A stretch of DNA of 64,000 bases from contig CAZGVO010000010.1 of the NCBI GenBank assembly GCA_964529175.1, positions 1-64,000 of the forward strand, given 5' to 3'. The position numbers were made by a program, and so were the translations under genes. Below are positions 52,877 to 62,020 of the stretch, one piece after another. The notes beneath the pieces are model-generated. The model saw nothing but the letters and a program-made list of their open reading frames with translations. It searched no databases and was not told where the DNA came from. The number at the start of each line of letters is the position of its first letter. Position 1 is the first letter of the stretch. Origin of the DNA: JAAFJM01 sp964529175. Its GTDB lineage: Bacteria > Bacteroidota > Bacteroidia > UKL13-3.

Positions 52877-53758
52877 ATGAAAAACGCATACGTATTCCCA
52901 GGCCAAGGTGCTCAATTTGTGGGCATGGGCAAAGATTTATATGATAACAATGCTGAAGCAAAAGCATTGTTTGAAAGAGCTAACGAAATTTTAGGCTTCC
53001 GTATTACAGACGTAATGTTTAACGGAACTGATGAAGATTTAAAACAAACCAAAGTAACTCAACCTGCTGTTTTTTTACATTCAGTAATTAAAGCATTGAG
53101 TTTAGGTGTTGATTTTAAACCAGATATGGTTGCGGGTCACAGTTTAGGAGAGTTTTCAGCATTGGTCGCTAATAAAACTTTAAATTTTGATGATGCTTTG
53201 CGTTTGGTTTATGCTAGGGCTATGGCTATGCAAAAAGCTTGCGAATTACAACCATCAACTATGGCTGCGGTTTTAGGTTTAGATGATGCTAAAGTAGAAG
53301 AAATTTGTGCTTCAATTACCGATGATGTGGTAGTAGCGGCAAATTATAATTGCCCTGGCCAATTAGTAATTTCTGGTTCTGTTGAAGGTATAAACAAAGC
53401 TTGCGAATTATTAAAAGCTGCAGGAGCAAAACGTGCATTGGTTCTACAAGTAGGCGGTGCATTTCATTCGCCTTTAATGGAACCTGCTCGCCAAGAATTA
53501 GCTGAAGCTATTTTAAATACACAGTTTAATGAGCCAATTTGCCCAATTTATCAAAACTATGTAGCTAAAGCTGTTAGCAATGTAGAAGAAATCAAAACCA
53601 ATTTGGTAGCACAATTAACTGCTCCAGTTAAGTGGACTCAATCGGTTTTAGCAATGGTAAATGATGGTGCTACTAACTTTTACGAGTGTGGCCCAGGAAC
53701 AGTTTTACAAGGATTAGTTAAGAAAATATCAAAAGATACTGCCGCTCAGAGCGTATAA
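52877..53758 (+). CDS. fabD: Malonyl-CoA:ACP transacylase
   Basis: 293 residues. Transfers malonyl from CoA to acyl carrier protein for fatty acid synthesis. FPGQGAQFVGMG (7-18), the nucleophile S89 in AGHSLGEFSALV, the arginine in YARAMAMQ, the catalytic His (about 196) in QVGGAFHSPLM and the closing YECGPGTVLQGLVKKI. Length is typical. It lies 24 bp after queD on the same strand. No other fab gene is adjacent. Confidence 0.95.
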   Translation: MKNAYVFPGQGAQFVGMGKDLYDNNAEAKALFERANEILGFRITDVMFNGTDEDLKQTKVTQPAVFLHSVIKALSLGVDFKPDMVAGHSLGEFSALVANKTLNFDDALRLVYARAMAMQKACELQPSTMAAVLGLDDAKVEEICASITDDVVVAANYNCPGQLVISGSVEGINKACELLKAAGAKRALVLQVGGAFHSPLMEPARQELAEAILNTQFNEPICPIYQNYVAKAVSNVEEIKTNLVAQLTAPVKWTQSVLAMVNDGATNFYECGPGTVLQGLVKKISKDTAAQSV

Positions 53759-53875
53759 GTACAGAATAAACAGTATTTTTAGGCAGGTAAACACTTTATC
53801 TACATAATTATTAACATTCTTTTGTTACAAATCTTTTAAATTATTATTATTGTGTTATCCTTTAGTTAACAAATA

Positions 53876-54625
53876 ATGATAATTGATAGAAGTATAAAAT
53901 TTTTTAGCCTATATATTTTAACCTTATTTCTTTCTACCAGCGCTAAAGCTCAATTCTTTGATGGGTTGCGGTTTGGTGCAGGTATTGGTAAAAGTATTTA
54001 TTGGGGTTCTCAAATGGACTTTGTGTTCAGTACCAATACTTATGGCGAAAGCGAATTTAATAATGGTTATAATTTTCAAATTTATAAAACTATTAATAAT
54101 TCATCAGAAATTGGTTTTAGGTATTTAAATACCGAGTTATGGTCGTTTAAATCGAAAAACACATTGGCTTTAAATGCACATGTTGACGAGTTTTCATTTA
54201 TTTATCAATACAGTTTAAATGATAATATTGAACTATCCTCAAGCCCAGTTACTTTTAATTTAGCAGCTGGGTTAGGTTTAATTAACTTTAAATCAATATT
54301 TTATTCCATAAATGGACCTAATGATTTTAGCAATATTTTTAGTAGTGTAGGCTATGGCAATGATATTGGAGGTACTTCAACAAAAAGGGAACCTAATAAA
54401 ATAACAGCATTTGCAGGGATAGTAGGTTTTAATTTTGGTGTTAGGTTAGCGCCTAATTTATCACTCTATTCGGAAAATACTTTTACTTTAAGTGGTTCTA
54501 ATAAAATTACTGGTAATTTGCTGCTAAACAGTTCAGTACCTAATAATGGGTACACATATCACGCACTTTCTCTGTATTTAAATTTTGGCAATCAAAAAGG
54601 TAAAATAGGTTGTCCTAAATTTTAA
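53876..54625 (+). CDS. Outer-membrane beta-barrel protein, tandem paralog 1
   Basis: 249 residues. Signal peptide ends TSAKAQ (about residue 25). The mature part starts FFDGLRFGAGIGKSIYWGSQMDF and alternates as in an eight- to ten-strand barrel. It ends GCPKF, not the usual terminal Phe-strand. Closely related to the next gene over its whole length (shared RFG-G-G, YWG-QMD, TELWSFKS, LSGSNKITGNLL, NNGY). The function is unknown. Confidence 0.7.
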   Translation: MIIDRSIKFFSLYILTLFLSTSAKAQFFDGLRFGAGIGKSIYWGSQMDFVFSTNTYGESEFNNGYNFQIYKTINNSSEIGFRYLNTELWSFKSKNTLALNAHVDEFSFIYQYSLNDNIELSSSPVTFNLAAGLGLINFKSIFYSINGPNDFSNIFSSVGYGNDIGGTSTKREPNKITAFAGIVGFNFGVRLAPNLSLYSENTFTLSGSNKITGNLLLNSSVPNNGYTYHALSLYLNFGNQKGKIGCPKF

Positions 54626-54733
54626 TTAAATCATTTTTTTGTTACATTAAATATTTCTTTACCTATTTTTATTGATAAAGCTGCTTAAATATGTATTTTG
54701 CGGCATTATTTTTATTTAAATAGCGGTAATTAC

Positions 54734-55480
54734 ATGTTTGGCAAAAAAGCTAAGATTTTCATATTTTCAACCATATTTTTAATGTCTTCCCATTTCTGCT
54801 CGGCACAGTTTATAAATGGGTTTAGGTTTGGTGGGGGATTAGGGCTTTCTACGTATTGGGGAACTCAAATGGATTATACTATTTCATTAAATACCTATAA
54901 AAAAAGTGAGTTGAATCCTGGTTTTCATGGGCAATTACACTATGCCATAAACGACAAACATGAAATAGGAGTGAGGGCTTTGGTTACGGAACTTTGGTCT
55001 TTCAAATCAGATAATTATTTGGGCTTAAATGCTAAAATTAACGATTTTTTTGTGGTATATCAACGTAGTTTAAACAATAATATTAGCCTAAAATCATACA
55101 ACAAGTTTACTTTTAATGCTGTTGCTGGTTTGGGTGTAATTTATTTTAAATCAACGTTTTATATAGCTAATCCTAAGACTGGAATTATGACACCTTTTAG
55201 CAGTGTAGGCGAAGGTGCTAAGTATGTTTCATCAGGTTTGCAAATTCCGGAGCAGCGCCCAACCATAGCAGGAATGTTAGGCTTTAATATTGGTTACCGA
55301 CTCAATAAAAATTTTACCATTTACCTAGAAAACTCCATTACTTTAAGTGGTTCTAATAAAATTACCGGCAATCTTTTAACCAAATATGAAATACCAAATA
55401 ATGGTTATTCGTTTCATTCATTAGGTTTGTATTTTAACTTTAATAGTAAGTTAAATCCTTTAGGTTGTCCTAAGTTTTAA
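54734..55480 (+). CDS. Outer-membrane beta-barrel protein, tandem paralog 2
   Basis: 248 residues from the ATG at 54734 (MFGKKAKIFIFSTIF); an upstream TTG would add 12 residues ahead of the signal peptide. The signal peptide ends HFCSAQ. The mature sequence FINGFRFGGGLGLSTYWGTQMDY parallels paralog 1, including the identical GCPKF ending. It lies 108 bp downstream of paralog 1. The pair probably arose by tandem duplication followed by divergence of the surface loops (NPKTGIMTPF against NGPNDFSNIF). Confidence 0.7.
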   Translation: MFGKKAKIFIFSTIFLMSSHFCSAQFINGFRFGGGLGLSTYWGTQMDYTISLNTYKKSELNPGFHGQLHYAINDKHEIGVRALVTELWSFKSDNYLGLNAKINDFFVVYQRSLNNNISLKSYNKFTFNAVAGLGVIYFKSTFYIANPKTGIMTPFSSVGEGAKYVSSGLQIPEQRPTIAGMLGFNIGYRLNKNFTIYLENSITLSGSNKITGNLLTKYEIPNNGYSFHSLGLYFNFNSKLNPLGCPKF

Positions 55481-55494
55481 TAAAATATAAAAGA

Positions 55495-55525
55495 AAAGCC
55501 CAACTGCAAACAGTTGGGCTTTTTG
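55495..55525. terminator. Bidirectional terminator, OMP pair / leuS
   Basis: AAAAGCCCAACTG-CAAA-CAGTTGGGCTTTTT: a perfect stem with flanking A and T runs between convergent genes. Confidence 0.85.
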
Positions 55526-55540
55526 TTTATTATCAATTAA

Positions 55541-58500
55541 TTATAAAACCAAGTTTACAATTTTTCCTTTTACAAAAATTACTTTTTTAGGTGTTTTACC
55601 TTCTAGCCATTTTTGTACCAACTCGTCAGCTAAAACAGCAGCTTCAATTTCTTGCGCTGTGGCTTGCATGCTAAAGGTTAAGTTAGTGCGATGTTTTCCA
55701 TTAATAGATATTGGATAACTGAACTCATCTTCCACTAAATATTCAGCGTTAAAGGTTGGAAAACTAGCTTTGGTAATACTTTCTTTATTACCCAATTGGT
55801 GCCATAATTCTTCAGCTATATGTGGTGCGTAAGGCGATAGAATAACCAATAACTCTTGTAAAATAGTTTGTTTGTTACATTTTAAATCGGTTAGTTCATT
55901 TACACATATCATAAAGTTACTTACCGAAGTATTAAACGAAAAGTTTTCAATATCGTCAGTTACTTTTTTAATGGTTTTGTGCAATGCTTTTAGCTCAGCT
56001 TTAGTTGGCTCTGCTTGGTTAACAATTAAGTTTCCTTCTGTATCAAAAAACAAACGCCATAATTTTTTTAAGAACCTATGAACTCCTTCAATTCCGTTAG
56101 TATTCCAAGGTTTGCTTTGTTCCAAAGGACCTAAAAACATTTCGTACAAACGCAAAGTATCAGCTCCATAATCCGCCACAATATCATCAGGTGTTACCAC
56201 ATTGTATTTTGATTTTGACATTTTTTCAACTTCGCTTCCACAAATGTATTTGCCTTTATTTTTATCTGTTGTTGGATTTCCATTTTCATCTTCTAAAATA
56301 AATTCCGCATTTCTAAAATCTTCTCTCCAATTTTTAAAAGCTTCAATATCTAAAATATCATTTTTTACAAAATTAACATCTGCATGTAACATATTGAATG
56401 GTCCGATTTTATCCATAACTAAATCTAGTCCACTTAATGAGAATTTGCAATTATCTAGCTTCTCTGAAGTTTTTGATTTAACAATTTCATCTATTAGGGT
56501 ATCCAATTTTTGTTTTAAATCAGTGTTAAAATATTCTAATAGTTTTTTTGAAGATTCGTAGTTTTTTAGAACACTATCAAACACATTTTTAGAAACAAAT
56601 ATTTGAGGCATCTCGATTGACGGTGGAGTTCCAATACCTGACCATCCTATCATTGCTCTGTAAACAAAGCTACTTCTTCCTTGTATCATACCCTGATTAA
56701 TCAACTTTTTAGCTGGTTCATCGCAAGGAATTAAGCCTAAATCATATAAAAATTTAGTCCAAAAACGCACGTATAATAAATGGCCTGTGGCATGTTCGCT
56801 TCCGCCCAAGTATAAATCTACTTGTTGCCAATAATCAGCAGCTTGTTTGCTTACAAACTCGCTGTTGTTTTTATTATCCATATAACGTAAAAAATACCAA
56901 CTGCTTCCTGCCCATCCTGGCATGGTTGAAAGTTCGTATTCATACTCGCCTTTGTATTTCCAATCTTTGGCTCTGCCTAAAGGTGGTTCACCTGTTTCGG
57001 TAGGTAAAAATTTATCAATCTTTGGCAATTCCAAAGGCAACTCATCGTAATTTAACACATACGGAATATTGTTTTTATAATAAACAGGAATGGGTTCTCC
57101 CCAATAACGCTGGCGACCAAAAATGGCATCGCGCAAGCGGTAATTGGTTTTTCCTTTTCCAAAACCACGGCTTTCAATTTCGTGAATGGCACGTTTAATT
57201 GCTTTTTTAACTTCTAATCCATCTAAAAACTGAGAGTTAAACAAAGTACCTTCTTTGGCATCGTATGCACTTTCATTAATGTCAAAATCGCCATTATTTG
57301 GTTTTATAACCTGAGTTATTGGTAAATTAAAATGTTTTGCAAATGCAAAATCTCTGGTATCGTGAGCAGGAACAGCCATTACAGCTCCAGTTCCATATCC
57401 AACCAATACATAATCGGCCACCCAAATTGGAATTTCTTGTCCAGTAAACGGATGGATTGCATAAGCACCAGTAAACTCGCCTGAAATGCGTTTTACATCG
57501 GCTTGTCTATCTCGCTCGCTGCGGTTTTTAGCCATTTCTACATAAGCCATCACATTGCTTTCGTAGTCTGCTTGTACAATATCACCTAACATATCGTGTT
57601 CAGGTGCAATGGCTAAATAACTTATTCCAAAAATAGTATCAGGTCGTGTGGTAAAAACTTCAATGTCTAAATTACTATCTTGAACTTTAAAATGTAAGCT
57701 CGCACCTTGCGATTTTCCAATCCAATTACGCTGTGCTTCTTTTAAACTTTCGGTCCAATCTAAATTATCTAAACCAGTTAACAAACGCTCGGCATAAGCA
57801 GTAATGCGCATACTCCATTGTTTCATTAACTTACGTTCAACGGGGTGTCCACCGCGCTCACTTACACCATCTTTTATTTCATCGTTACTTAAAACTGTAC
57901 CTAAAGCCGGGCACCAGTTTACATAAGCCTCACTTAAAAATGCTATTCTAAAACCTAACAATATTTTTTGTTGTGTTTCTTCATCAAACCCTTTCCATTG
58001 TTCAGCAGTAAAAGCACCAAAATCAAGTTCAATTCCACCTGTTAAAATGGTATCATCATTTCCTTTAAAACCTTCTGTTTCAAATATTTTTATTAAAGTT
58101 TCAATATTTTCAGCTTTATCAGTTTTAGGGTTATACCACGAGTTGAATAATTGAATAAAAATCCATTGCGTCCATTTATAATAATCAGGATTAGAAGTGC
58201 GCACTTCTCTATCCCAATCGTAGCAAAAACCAAGTTTACCTAATTGCTCGCGGTATCTGTTAATATTTTCTTCAGTAGTTATAGCTGGGTGCTGACCAGT
58301 TTGAATAGCATATTGTTCGGCTGGCAAACCAAAACTATCGTAACCCATTGGGTGCAATACGTTAAAGCCTTTTAAAGTTTTGTAGCGTGAGTAAATATCG
58401 CTAGCAATATAACCTAGCGGATGGCCTACATGTAAGCCTGCACCACTTGGGTATGGAAACATATCAAGCACATAAAATTTAGGTTTAGAGCTATCTTCTG

Positions 58501-58576
58501 TTACTTTATAAATATTGTTTTCGGCCCAAAATTGCTGCCAATGCTTTTCAATTTCTGTAAAATTATATTCTTTCAT
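55541..58576 (-). CDS. leuS: Leucyl-tRNA synthetase
   Basis: 1011 residues from the ATG at 58576 (MKEYNFTEIEKHWQQFW); codons upstream of it are read from a repeat element. Class I motifs: HIGH-like HVGH at 49-52 in PSGAGLHVGHPLG, and KMSKS near residue 783 in VEKMSKSKYN. The CP1 editing domain has FTTRPDTIFG and the hydrolytic Asp in AVPAHDTRDFAFA. It is longer than the E. coli enzyme (about 860), owing to an insert near residues 130-190 (PKTDKAENIETLIKIF onward) and a large leucine-specific insert before KMSKS (about 640-770). Both kinds of insert are usual in Bacteroidota, but the second looks long. Confidence 0.95.
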   Translation of the reverse strand: MKEYNFTEIEKHWQQFWAENNIYKVTEDSSKPKFYVLDMFPYPSGAGLHVGHPLGYIASDIYSRYKTLKGFNVLHPMGYDSFGLPAEQYAIQTGQHPAITTEENINRYREQLGKLGFCYDWDREVRTSNPDYYKWTQWIFIQLFNSWYNPKTDKAENIETLIKIFETEGFKGNDDTILTGGIELDFGAFTAEQWKGFDEETQQKILLGFRIAFLSEAYVNWCPALGTVLSNDEIKDGVSERGGHPVERKLMKQWSMRITAYAERLLTGLDNLDWTESLKEAQRNWIGKSQGASLHFKVQDSNLDIEVFTTRPDTIFGISYLAIAPEHDMLGDIVQADYESNVMAYVEMAKNRSERDRQADVKRISGEFTGAYAIHPFTGQEIPIWVADYVLVGYGTGAVMAVPAHDTRDFAFAKHFNLPITQVIKPNNGDFDINESAYDAKEGTLFNSQFLDGLEVKKAIKRAIHEIESRGFGKGKTNYRLRDAIFGRQRYWGEPIPVYYKNNIPYVLNYDELPLELPKIDKFLPTETGEPPLGRAKDWKYKGEYEYELSTMPGWAGSSWYFLRYMDNKNNSEFVSKQAADYWQQVDLYLGGSEHATGHLLYVRFWTKFLYDLGLIPCDEPAKKLINQGMIQGRSSFVYRAMIGWSGIGTPPSIEMPQIFVSKNVFDSVLKNYESSKKLLEYFNTDLKQKLDTLIDEIVKSKTSEKLDNCKFSLSGLDLVMDKIGPFNMLHADVNFVKNDILDIEAFKNWREDFRNAEFILEDENGNPTTDKNKGKYICGSEVEKMSKSKYNVVTPDDIVADYGADTLRLYEMFLGPLEQSKPWNTNGIEGVHRFLKKLWRLFFDTEGNLIVNQAEPTKAELKALHKTIKKVTDDIENFSFNTSVSNFMICVNELTDLKCNKQTILQELLVILSPYAPHIAEELWHQLGNKESITKASFPTFNAEYLVEDEFSYPISINGKHRTNLTFSMQATAQEIEAAVLADELVQKWLEGKTPKKVIFVKGKIVNLVL

Positions 58577-58612
58577 TCTTTGTTGTTTTTCTTTCTTGTC
58601 ATATTCCTTCTT

Positions 58613-58702
58613 GGTCACTGAGCCTGTCGAAGTGCTGTTTCGTTTCGACAGGCTCGACCGTTCTAGTTATCCTCCCTTTCGGTCACTGAGCTTGTCGAAG
58701 TG
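58613..58702. repeat. Interspersed repeat cluster between leuS and the GIY-YIG gene
   Basis: Two head-on copies GAGCCTGTCGAA (58620-58631) and TTCGACAGGCTC (58644-58655) form a perfect 12-bp stem; a third copy, TCACTGAGCTTGTCGAAGTG, lies at 58683-58702. The third copy encodes the last codons and stop of the GIY-YIG gene. Confidence 0.8.
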
Positions 58703-58988
58703 TTTTTCGAGTATAGTTTTTTGATAATTCAGGTAATTTTTCAAACTCTCCGTTAATTAATGCCTCCTTCTTTTTTCTGCTCCAACCTTGTATTTGTTTC
58801 TCTCTTTTAAAGGCTTCATCAATTCTATCGTATTCTTCAAAATAGACCAACTCAATAGGCAAATGTTTTTTTGTAAAATTTGCACCCTCACCCATATTAT
58901 GTTGTTCGATTCTTAAATCTAAATTATTAGTACTGCCAACATAATATAATCCATTCGAGCATTTTAAAATATACATATAACCCTTCAT
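58683..58988 (-). CDS. GIY-YIG nuclease-family small protein
   Basis: 101 residues (UPF0213/YhbQ-like size). The GIY-YIG core is YMYILKCSNGLYYVGSTNN, with the catalytic arginine in LDLRIEQH and the metal-binding glutamate in AFKREKQIQGW. The basic tail KKKEALINGEFEKL is typical. The start is taken at the second ATG (58988); the first at 58991 would add one residue. The C-terminal residues TLRQAQ and the stop come from an interspersed-repeat copy. Another copy in inverted orientation lies 22 bp upstream of the start, so the gene sits in a 355-bp unit with repeat ends. It reads toward leuS. Confidence 0.88.
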   Translation of the reverse strand: MKGYMYILKCSNGLYYVGSTNNLDLRIEQHNMGEGANFTKKHLPIELVYFEEYDRIDEAFKREKQIQGWSRKKKEALINGEFEKLPELSKNYTRKTLRQAQ

Positions 58989-59010
58989 CATATTTAATTT
59001 TCATCTAAAT

Positions 59011-59035
59011 TCGTTTCGACAAGCTCAACGACCGG
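59011..59035. repeat. Interspersed repeat upstream of the GIY-YIG gene
   Basis: TTCGACAAGCTCAACGACC (59015-59033) is an inverted copy of the element at 58681-58702, differing at two or three positions. Confidence 0.75.
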
Positions 59036-59148
59036 ATTCCATTCATCAACTTGCCAACCAAAATTAAGCCTCAAAAATAGAATTAACAACACCATAAACA
59101 AAACTGTGGATTAAATTAGTTCCATGCTCTTATTTATCAATTATTTTC

Positions 59149-60045
59149 GTGGTATTAAATTTTAAACTAAAATTGGATACTCAACTAAAAAAAGTTAACC
59201 GCAGAAAACGCATATCTTACTTATCGTCAATAGTTAGCATAGCCATGGTGCTGCTTATGTTAGGTTTGTTTGGATTAATTTATATTCAATCATCGCAGCT
59301 TAATACCATCATTAAGGAAAATGTTTTGGTAAACGTTTACCTAGCTGATGATATCAATCAAGCCGAAATTGATGCGAATTTGGCAGCCATCAAAAAAATG
59401 CCTTCGGTTAAAGAAACCAAATTTATTAGTAAAGATGTAGCAGCCATTGAACTTTCGAAAGAAATGGGACAAGACATAGTAGAGTTTGCAGGTTATAATC
59501 CTTTACCAGCCTCTATTGAAGTTACGTTAAAAGCCGAAAGTGTGAGCAGTGAAAGCATGCAAAATTTTAAAAATGTTTTACTATTAATGCCCAAAGTAGC
59601 CGAAGTAAAATACAATGAAATTATTTTTGGAAATGTAGGAACCAATTTAGGTTCTTTAAGCTATATTTTAATGGCTTTGGCAGCTATATTTGTGATTATA
59701 GCTATTGTATTGATAAACAGTAATATACGTTTAAATTTATTTGCACGTAGGTTTTCAATAAAAAGTATGCAATTAGTTGGGGCTACGCATTGGTTTATTA
59801 TTAAACCTTTTGTAATTAGAAGCTTTTTTAATGGTTTGTATGGTGGTATTTTAGCAGTGGCATTATTGCTTATGGTATTAAATATTTTACCTACTTATTT
59901 TCCACAAATACAATATTTATATAACACGCAAAGTTTTACGGTTTTGTTTGTAATTCTTATACTTGCGGGCGTAATTGTTAGTATGGTAAGCAGTTGGTTT
60001 AGCACTAATAAATACTTAAAAACAAAAATTGAAGATTTATACTAG
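59149..60045 (+). CDS. ftsX: Cell-division protein FtsX
   Basis: 298 residues starting at GTG. It has the FtsX topology: a cytosolic N-terminus, TM1 (about 25-46), a periplasmic domain (about 50-165, ENVLVNVYLADDIN ... NPLPASIEVTLK ... VKYNEIIF) and three C-terminal spans with the FtsX core NIRLNLFARRFSIKSMQLVGATHWFI. With the ATPase FtsE it links the divisome to peptidoglycan hydrolases. ftsE is not adjacent here. The gene leads a run with DUF3098, uppP and a PhnP-like gene on the same strand. Confidence 0.93.
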   Translation: MVLNFKLKLDTQLKKVNRRKRISYLSSIVSIAMVLLMLGLFGLIYIQSSQLNTIIKENVLVNVYLADDINQAEIDANLAAIKKMPSVKETKFISKDVAAIELSKEMGQDIVEFAGYNPLPASIEVTLKAESVSSESMQNFKNVLLLMPKVAEVKYNEIIFGNVGTNLGSLSYILMALAAIFVIIAIVLINSNIRLNLFARRFSIKSMQLVGATHWFIIKPFVIRSFFNGLYGGILAVALLLMVLNILPTYFPQIQYLYNTQSFTVLFVILILAGVIVSMVSSWFSTNKYLKTKIEDLY

Positions 60046-60096
60046 GTATTTTTGATAAAAAATATTTAATATTGATAAAATTTATAACACAATAAA

Positions 60097-60351
60097 ATGA
60101 GCGAAAAAATTTCAAACGCAAAAAAAACTGCTGAAAAAGCAAGCCAAGCACCAACTGGAGATTTTATTTTTGGTAAAGAAAATTATATATTAATGCTAGC
60201 TGGTGTTTTAGTAATTATTTTAGGTTTTACTTTAATGGCTGGTAAAGAAAATATTTTAGAAGATGCTACTAAAGTAACTGTTGCTCCTATTGTTATTTTA
60301 TTAGGTTTTGTTATTGAAGTATTTGCAATAATGAAATCGAAAAAAGCTTAA
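60097..60351 (+). CDS. DUF3098 small membrane protein
   Basis: 84 residues: a polar, Lys/Ala-rich N-terminus (to about 25), FIFGKENYILMLAGVLVIIL (first span), a GKEN repeat, then VAPIVILLGFVIEVFAIM (second span) and a Lys-rich end. This is the DUF3098 pattern, regularly found between ftsX and uppP in Bacteroidota. It probably belongs to the envelope or division machinery; the biochemical role is unknown. Confidence 0.88.
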   Translation: MSEKISNAKKTAEKASQAPTGDFIFGKENYILMLAGVLVIILGFTLMAGKENILEDATKVTVAPIVILLGFVIEVFAIMKSKKA

Positions 60352-60445
60352 TTGATTTTTCAAAAAAGAGCTTTTACCACTTTTTATTTAAAAATAATAT
60401 TACACCTTTCATAAGGTGCAATTATAATATTTACAAGCAATTACC

Positions 60446-61246
60446 ATGACGATTTTACAAGCAATAATTATTGCCATAGTGGAAGGTTTAACCGAATATT
60501 TGCCGGTTTCTAGTACCGGACATATGATTTTAACAACATCTATTTTAGGTATTGAACCCAATGATTTTGTTAAATTTTTTACCATTAATATTCAACTTGG
60601 CGCTATATTGGCTGTTGTTGTGTTGTATTTCAAACGTTTTTTTAAATCATTCGATTTTTACTTAAAACTATTAATTTCATTCATTCCTGCCGCTGTATTA
60701 GGCATTTTGTTTAGCGATAAAATTGATGAACTTTTAGAAAGCCCAGGAACAGTGGCTGTAATGTTATTGTTAGGTGGTATGTTATTGCTATTTATTGATA
60801 GATTTTTTAAAGAAGACGATGAACATTTAAAAACTGAAGTTAATAATCAAAGTGCTTTTATAATTGGTTTGTACCAATGTATTGCTATGATTCCTGGTGT
60901 ATCGCGTAGTGCGGCAACTATTATTGGAGGTTTACAACAAAAATTAACCCGCAAAGCAGCTGCTGAATATTCGTTTTTTTTAGCAGTTCCTACCATGTTT
61001 GGTGCCACAGCTAAAAAGGTTTTAGATATTTATAAAGACAAAGGTTTAGAGTTTTTTGACAACGATAGAATTTTTTTATTAGCAATCGGTAATTTGGTTG
61101 CTTTCGTGGTAGCTATGGTAGCTATTAAAGGTTTTATTACTTTTTTAAATAAGCATGGCTTTAGGCTTTTTGGTTGGTACAGAATTATTGTAGGAGGAAT
61201 TATCCTATTGCTTTTAGGTTCTGATATGTCTTTAAGCATTGTTTAA
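60446..61246 (+). CDS. uppP: Undecaprenyl-diphosphatase UppP (BacA)
   Basis: 266 residues, about eight membrane spans. Dephosphorylates undecaprenyl diphosphate so that the lipid carrier can be reused for peptidoglycan and other surface polymers; members give bacitracin resistance when abundant. The two signature motifs are EGLTEYLPVSSTGH (13-26) and MIPGVSRSAATIIGG (about 148-162). It lies 2 bp upstream of the PhnP-like gene. Confidence 0.95.
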   Translation: MTILQAIIIAIVEGLTEYLPVSSTGHMILTTSILGIEPNDFVKFFTINIQLGAILAVVVLYFKRFFKSFDFYLKLLISFIPAAVLGILFSDKIDELLESPGTVAVMLLLGGMLLLFIDRFFKEDDEHLKTEVNNQSAFIIGLYQCIAMIPGVSRSAATIIGGLQQKLTRKAAAEYSFFLAVPTMFGATAKKVLDIYKDKGLEFFDNDRIFLLAIGNLVAFVVAMVAIKGFITFLNKHGFRLFGWYRIIVGGIILLLLGSDMSLSIV

Positions 61247-61248
61247 AA

Positions 61249-62013
61249 ATGAAAGTTACTTTTCTTGGCACAGGCACCTCGCAAGGCGTTCCCATTATTG
61301 CTTGTAAGTGCCAAGTTTGTGCATCTTCTAACCCTAAAGATAAACGTTTACGTTCGTCCATTCTTATTCAATACAACGATAAAAACATTGTTGTAGATAC
61401 TGGTCCAGATTTTAGGCAACAAATGCTTACTTGTGGCATATCATCGTGCGAAGCTATTTTGTTTACGCATGCACACCGCGACCATTTAGCTGGTTTAGAT
61501 GATATTAGAGCGTTTAATTTTATCATGCAAAAACCAATTGATATTTATTGCGAAACACAAGTAGATAAAGCCATTAGAAAAGAGTTTTATTATGCTTTTG
61601 AAGAACCTAAATATCCGGGAGTGCCTGAAATGGAAATACACACCATTACCGAAATGCCTTTTGAATTATTCGGTAAAAACATTATTCCATTAAGAGTTTG
61701 GCACCATAAAATGCCTGTTATGGGTTTTAAAATTGACAATTTTGTTTACATAACAGATGCCAATAGAATTGATGATGAAGTTAAAGAAAAAATAAAAGGT
61801 TGCGAAGTATTGGTGCTAAATGCCTTGAGGCGCGAACAACATATTTCGCATTTTACTTTAGCCGAAGCCATTGAATTATGCAACGAGTTAAAGCCACAAA
61901 AAGCATATTTTACTCACATAAGCCACCAGCTTGGTTTGCATAATGAAGTTAATAATGAATTACCTACCAATATTCAATTAGCTTATGATGGTTTAGAATT
62001 GGATTTTAAGTAA
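61249..62013 (+). CDS. PhnP-like MBL-fold phosphodiesterase
   Basis: 254 residues. The start FLGTGTSQGVPIIACKCQVC contains the glycine-rich loop and cysteine pair of PhnP-type proteins. The metal site is H74-A-H76-R-D78-H79 in FTHAHRDHLAGLDD, and the further histidines in VWHHKMP, ITDANR (Asp) and HISHQLG complete the set. PhnP itself cleaves cyclic ribose phosphate in phosphonate breakdown, but no phn genes are present, so another phosphodiester substrate is likely. It is coupled to uppP by a 2-bp gap. Confidence 0.85.
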   Translation: MKVTFLGTGTSQGVPIIACKCQVCASSNPKDKRLRSSILIQYNDKNIVVDTGPDFRQQMLTCGISSCEAILFTHAHRDHLAGLDDIRAFNFIMQKPIDIYCETQVDKAIRKEFYYAFEEPKYPGVPEMEIHTITEMPFELFGKNIIPLRVWHHKMPVMGFKIDNFVYITDANRIDDEVKEKIKGCEVLVLNALRREQHISHFTLAEAIELCNELKPQKAYFTHISHQLGLHNEVNNELPTNIQLAYDGLELDFK

Positions 62014-62020
62014 TTGATTA

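Noticed and set aside
61249..62013. Phosphonate C-P lyase pathway gene phnP
   Set aside because: The sequence is PhnP-like, but no other phn gene is nearby and the gene is coupled to uppP, so I did not give the symbol.
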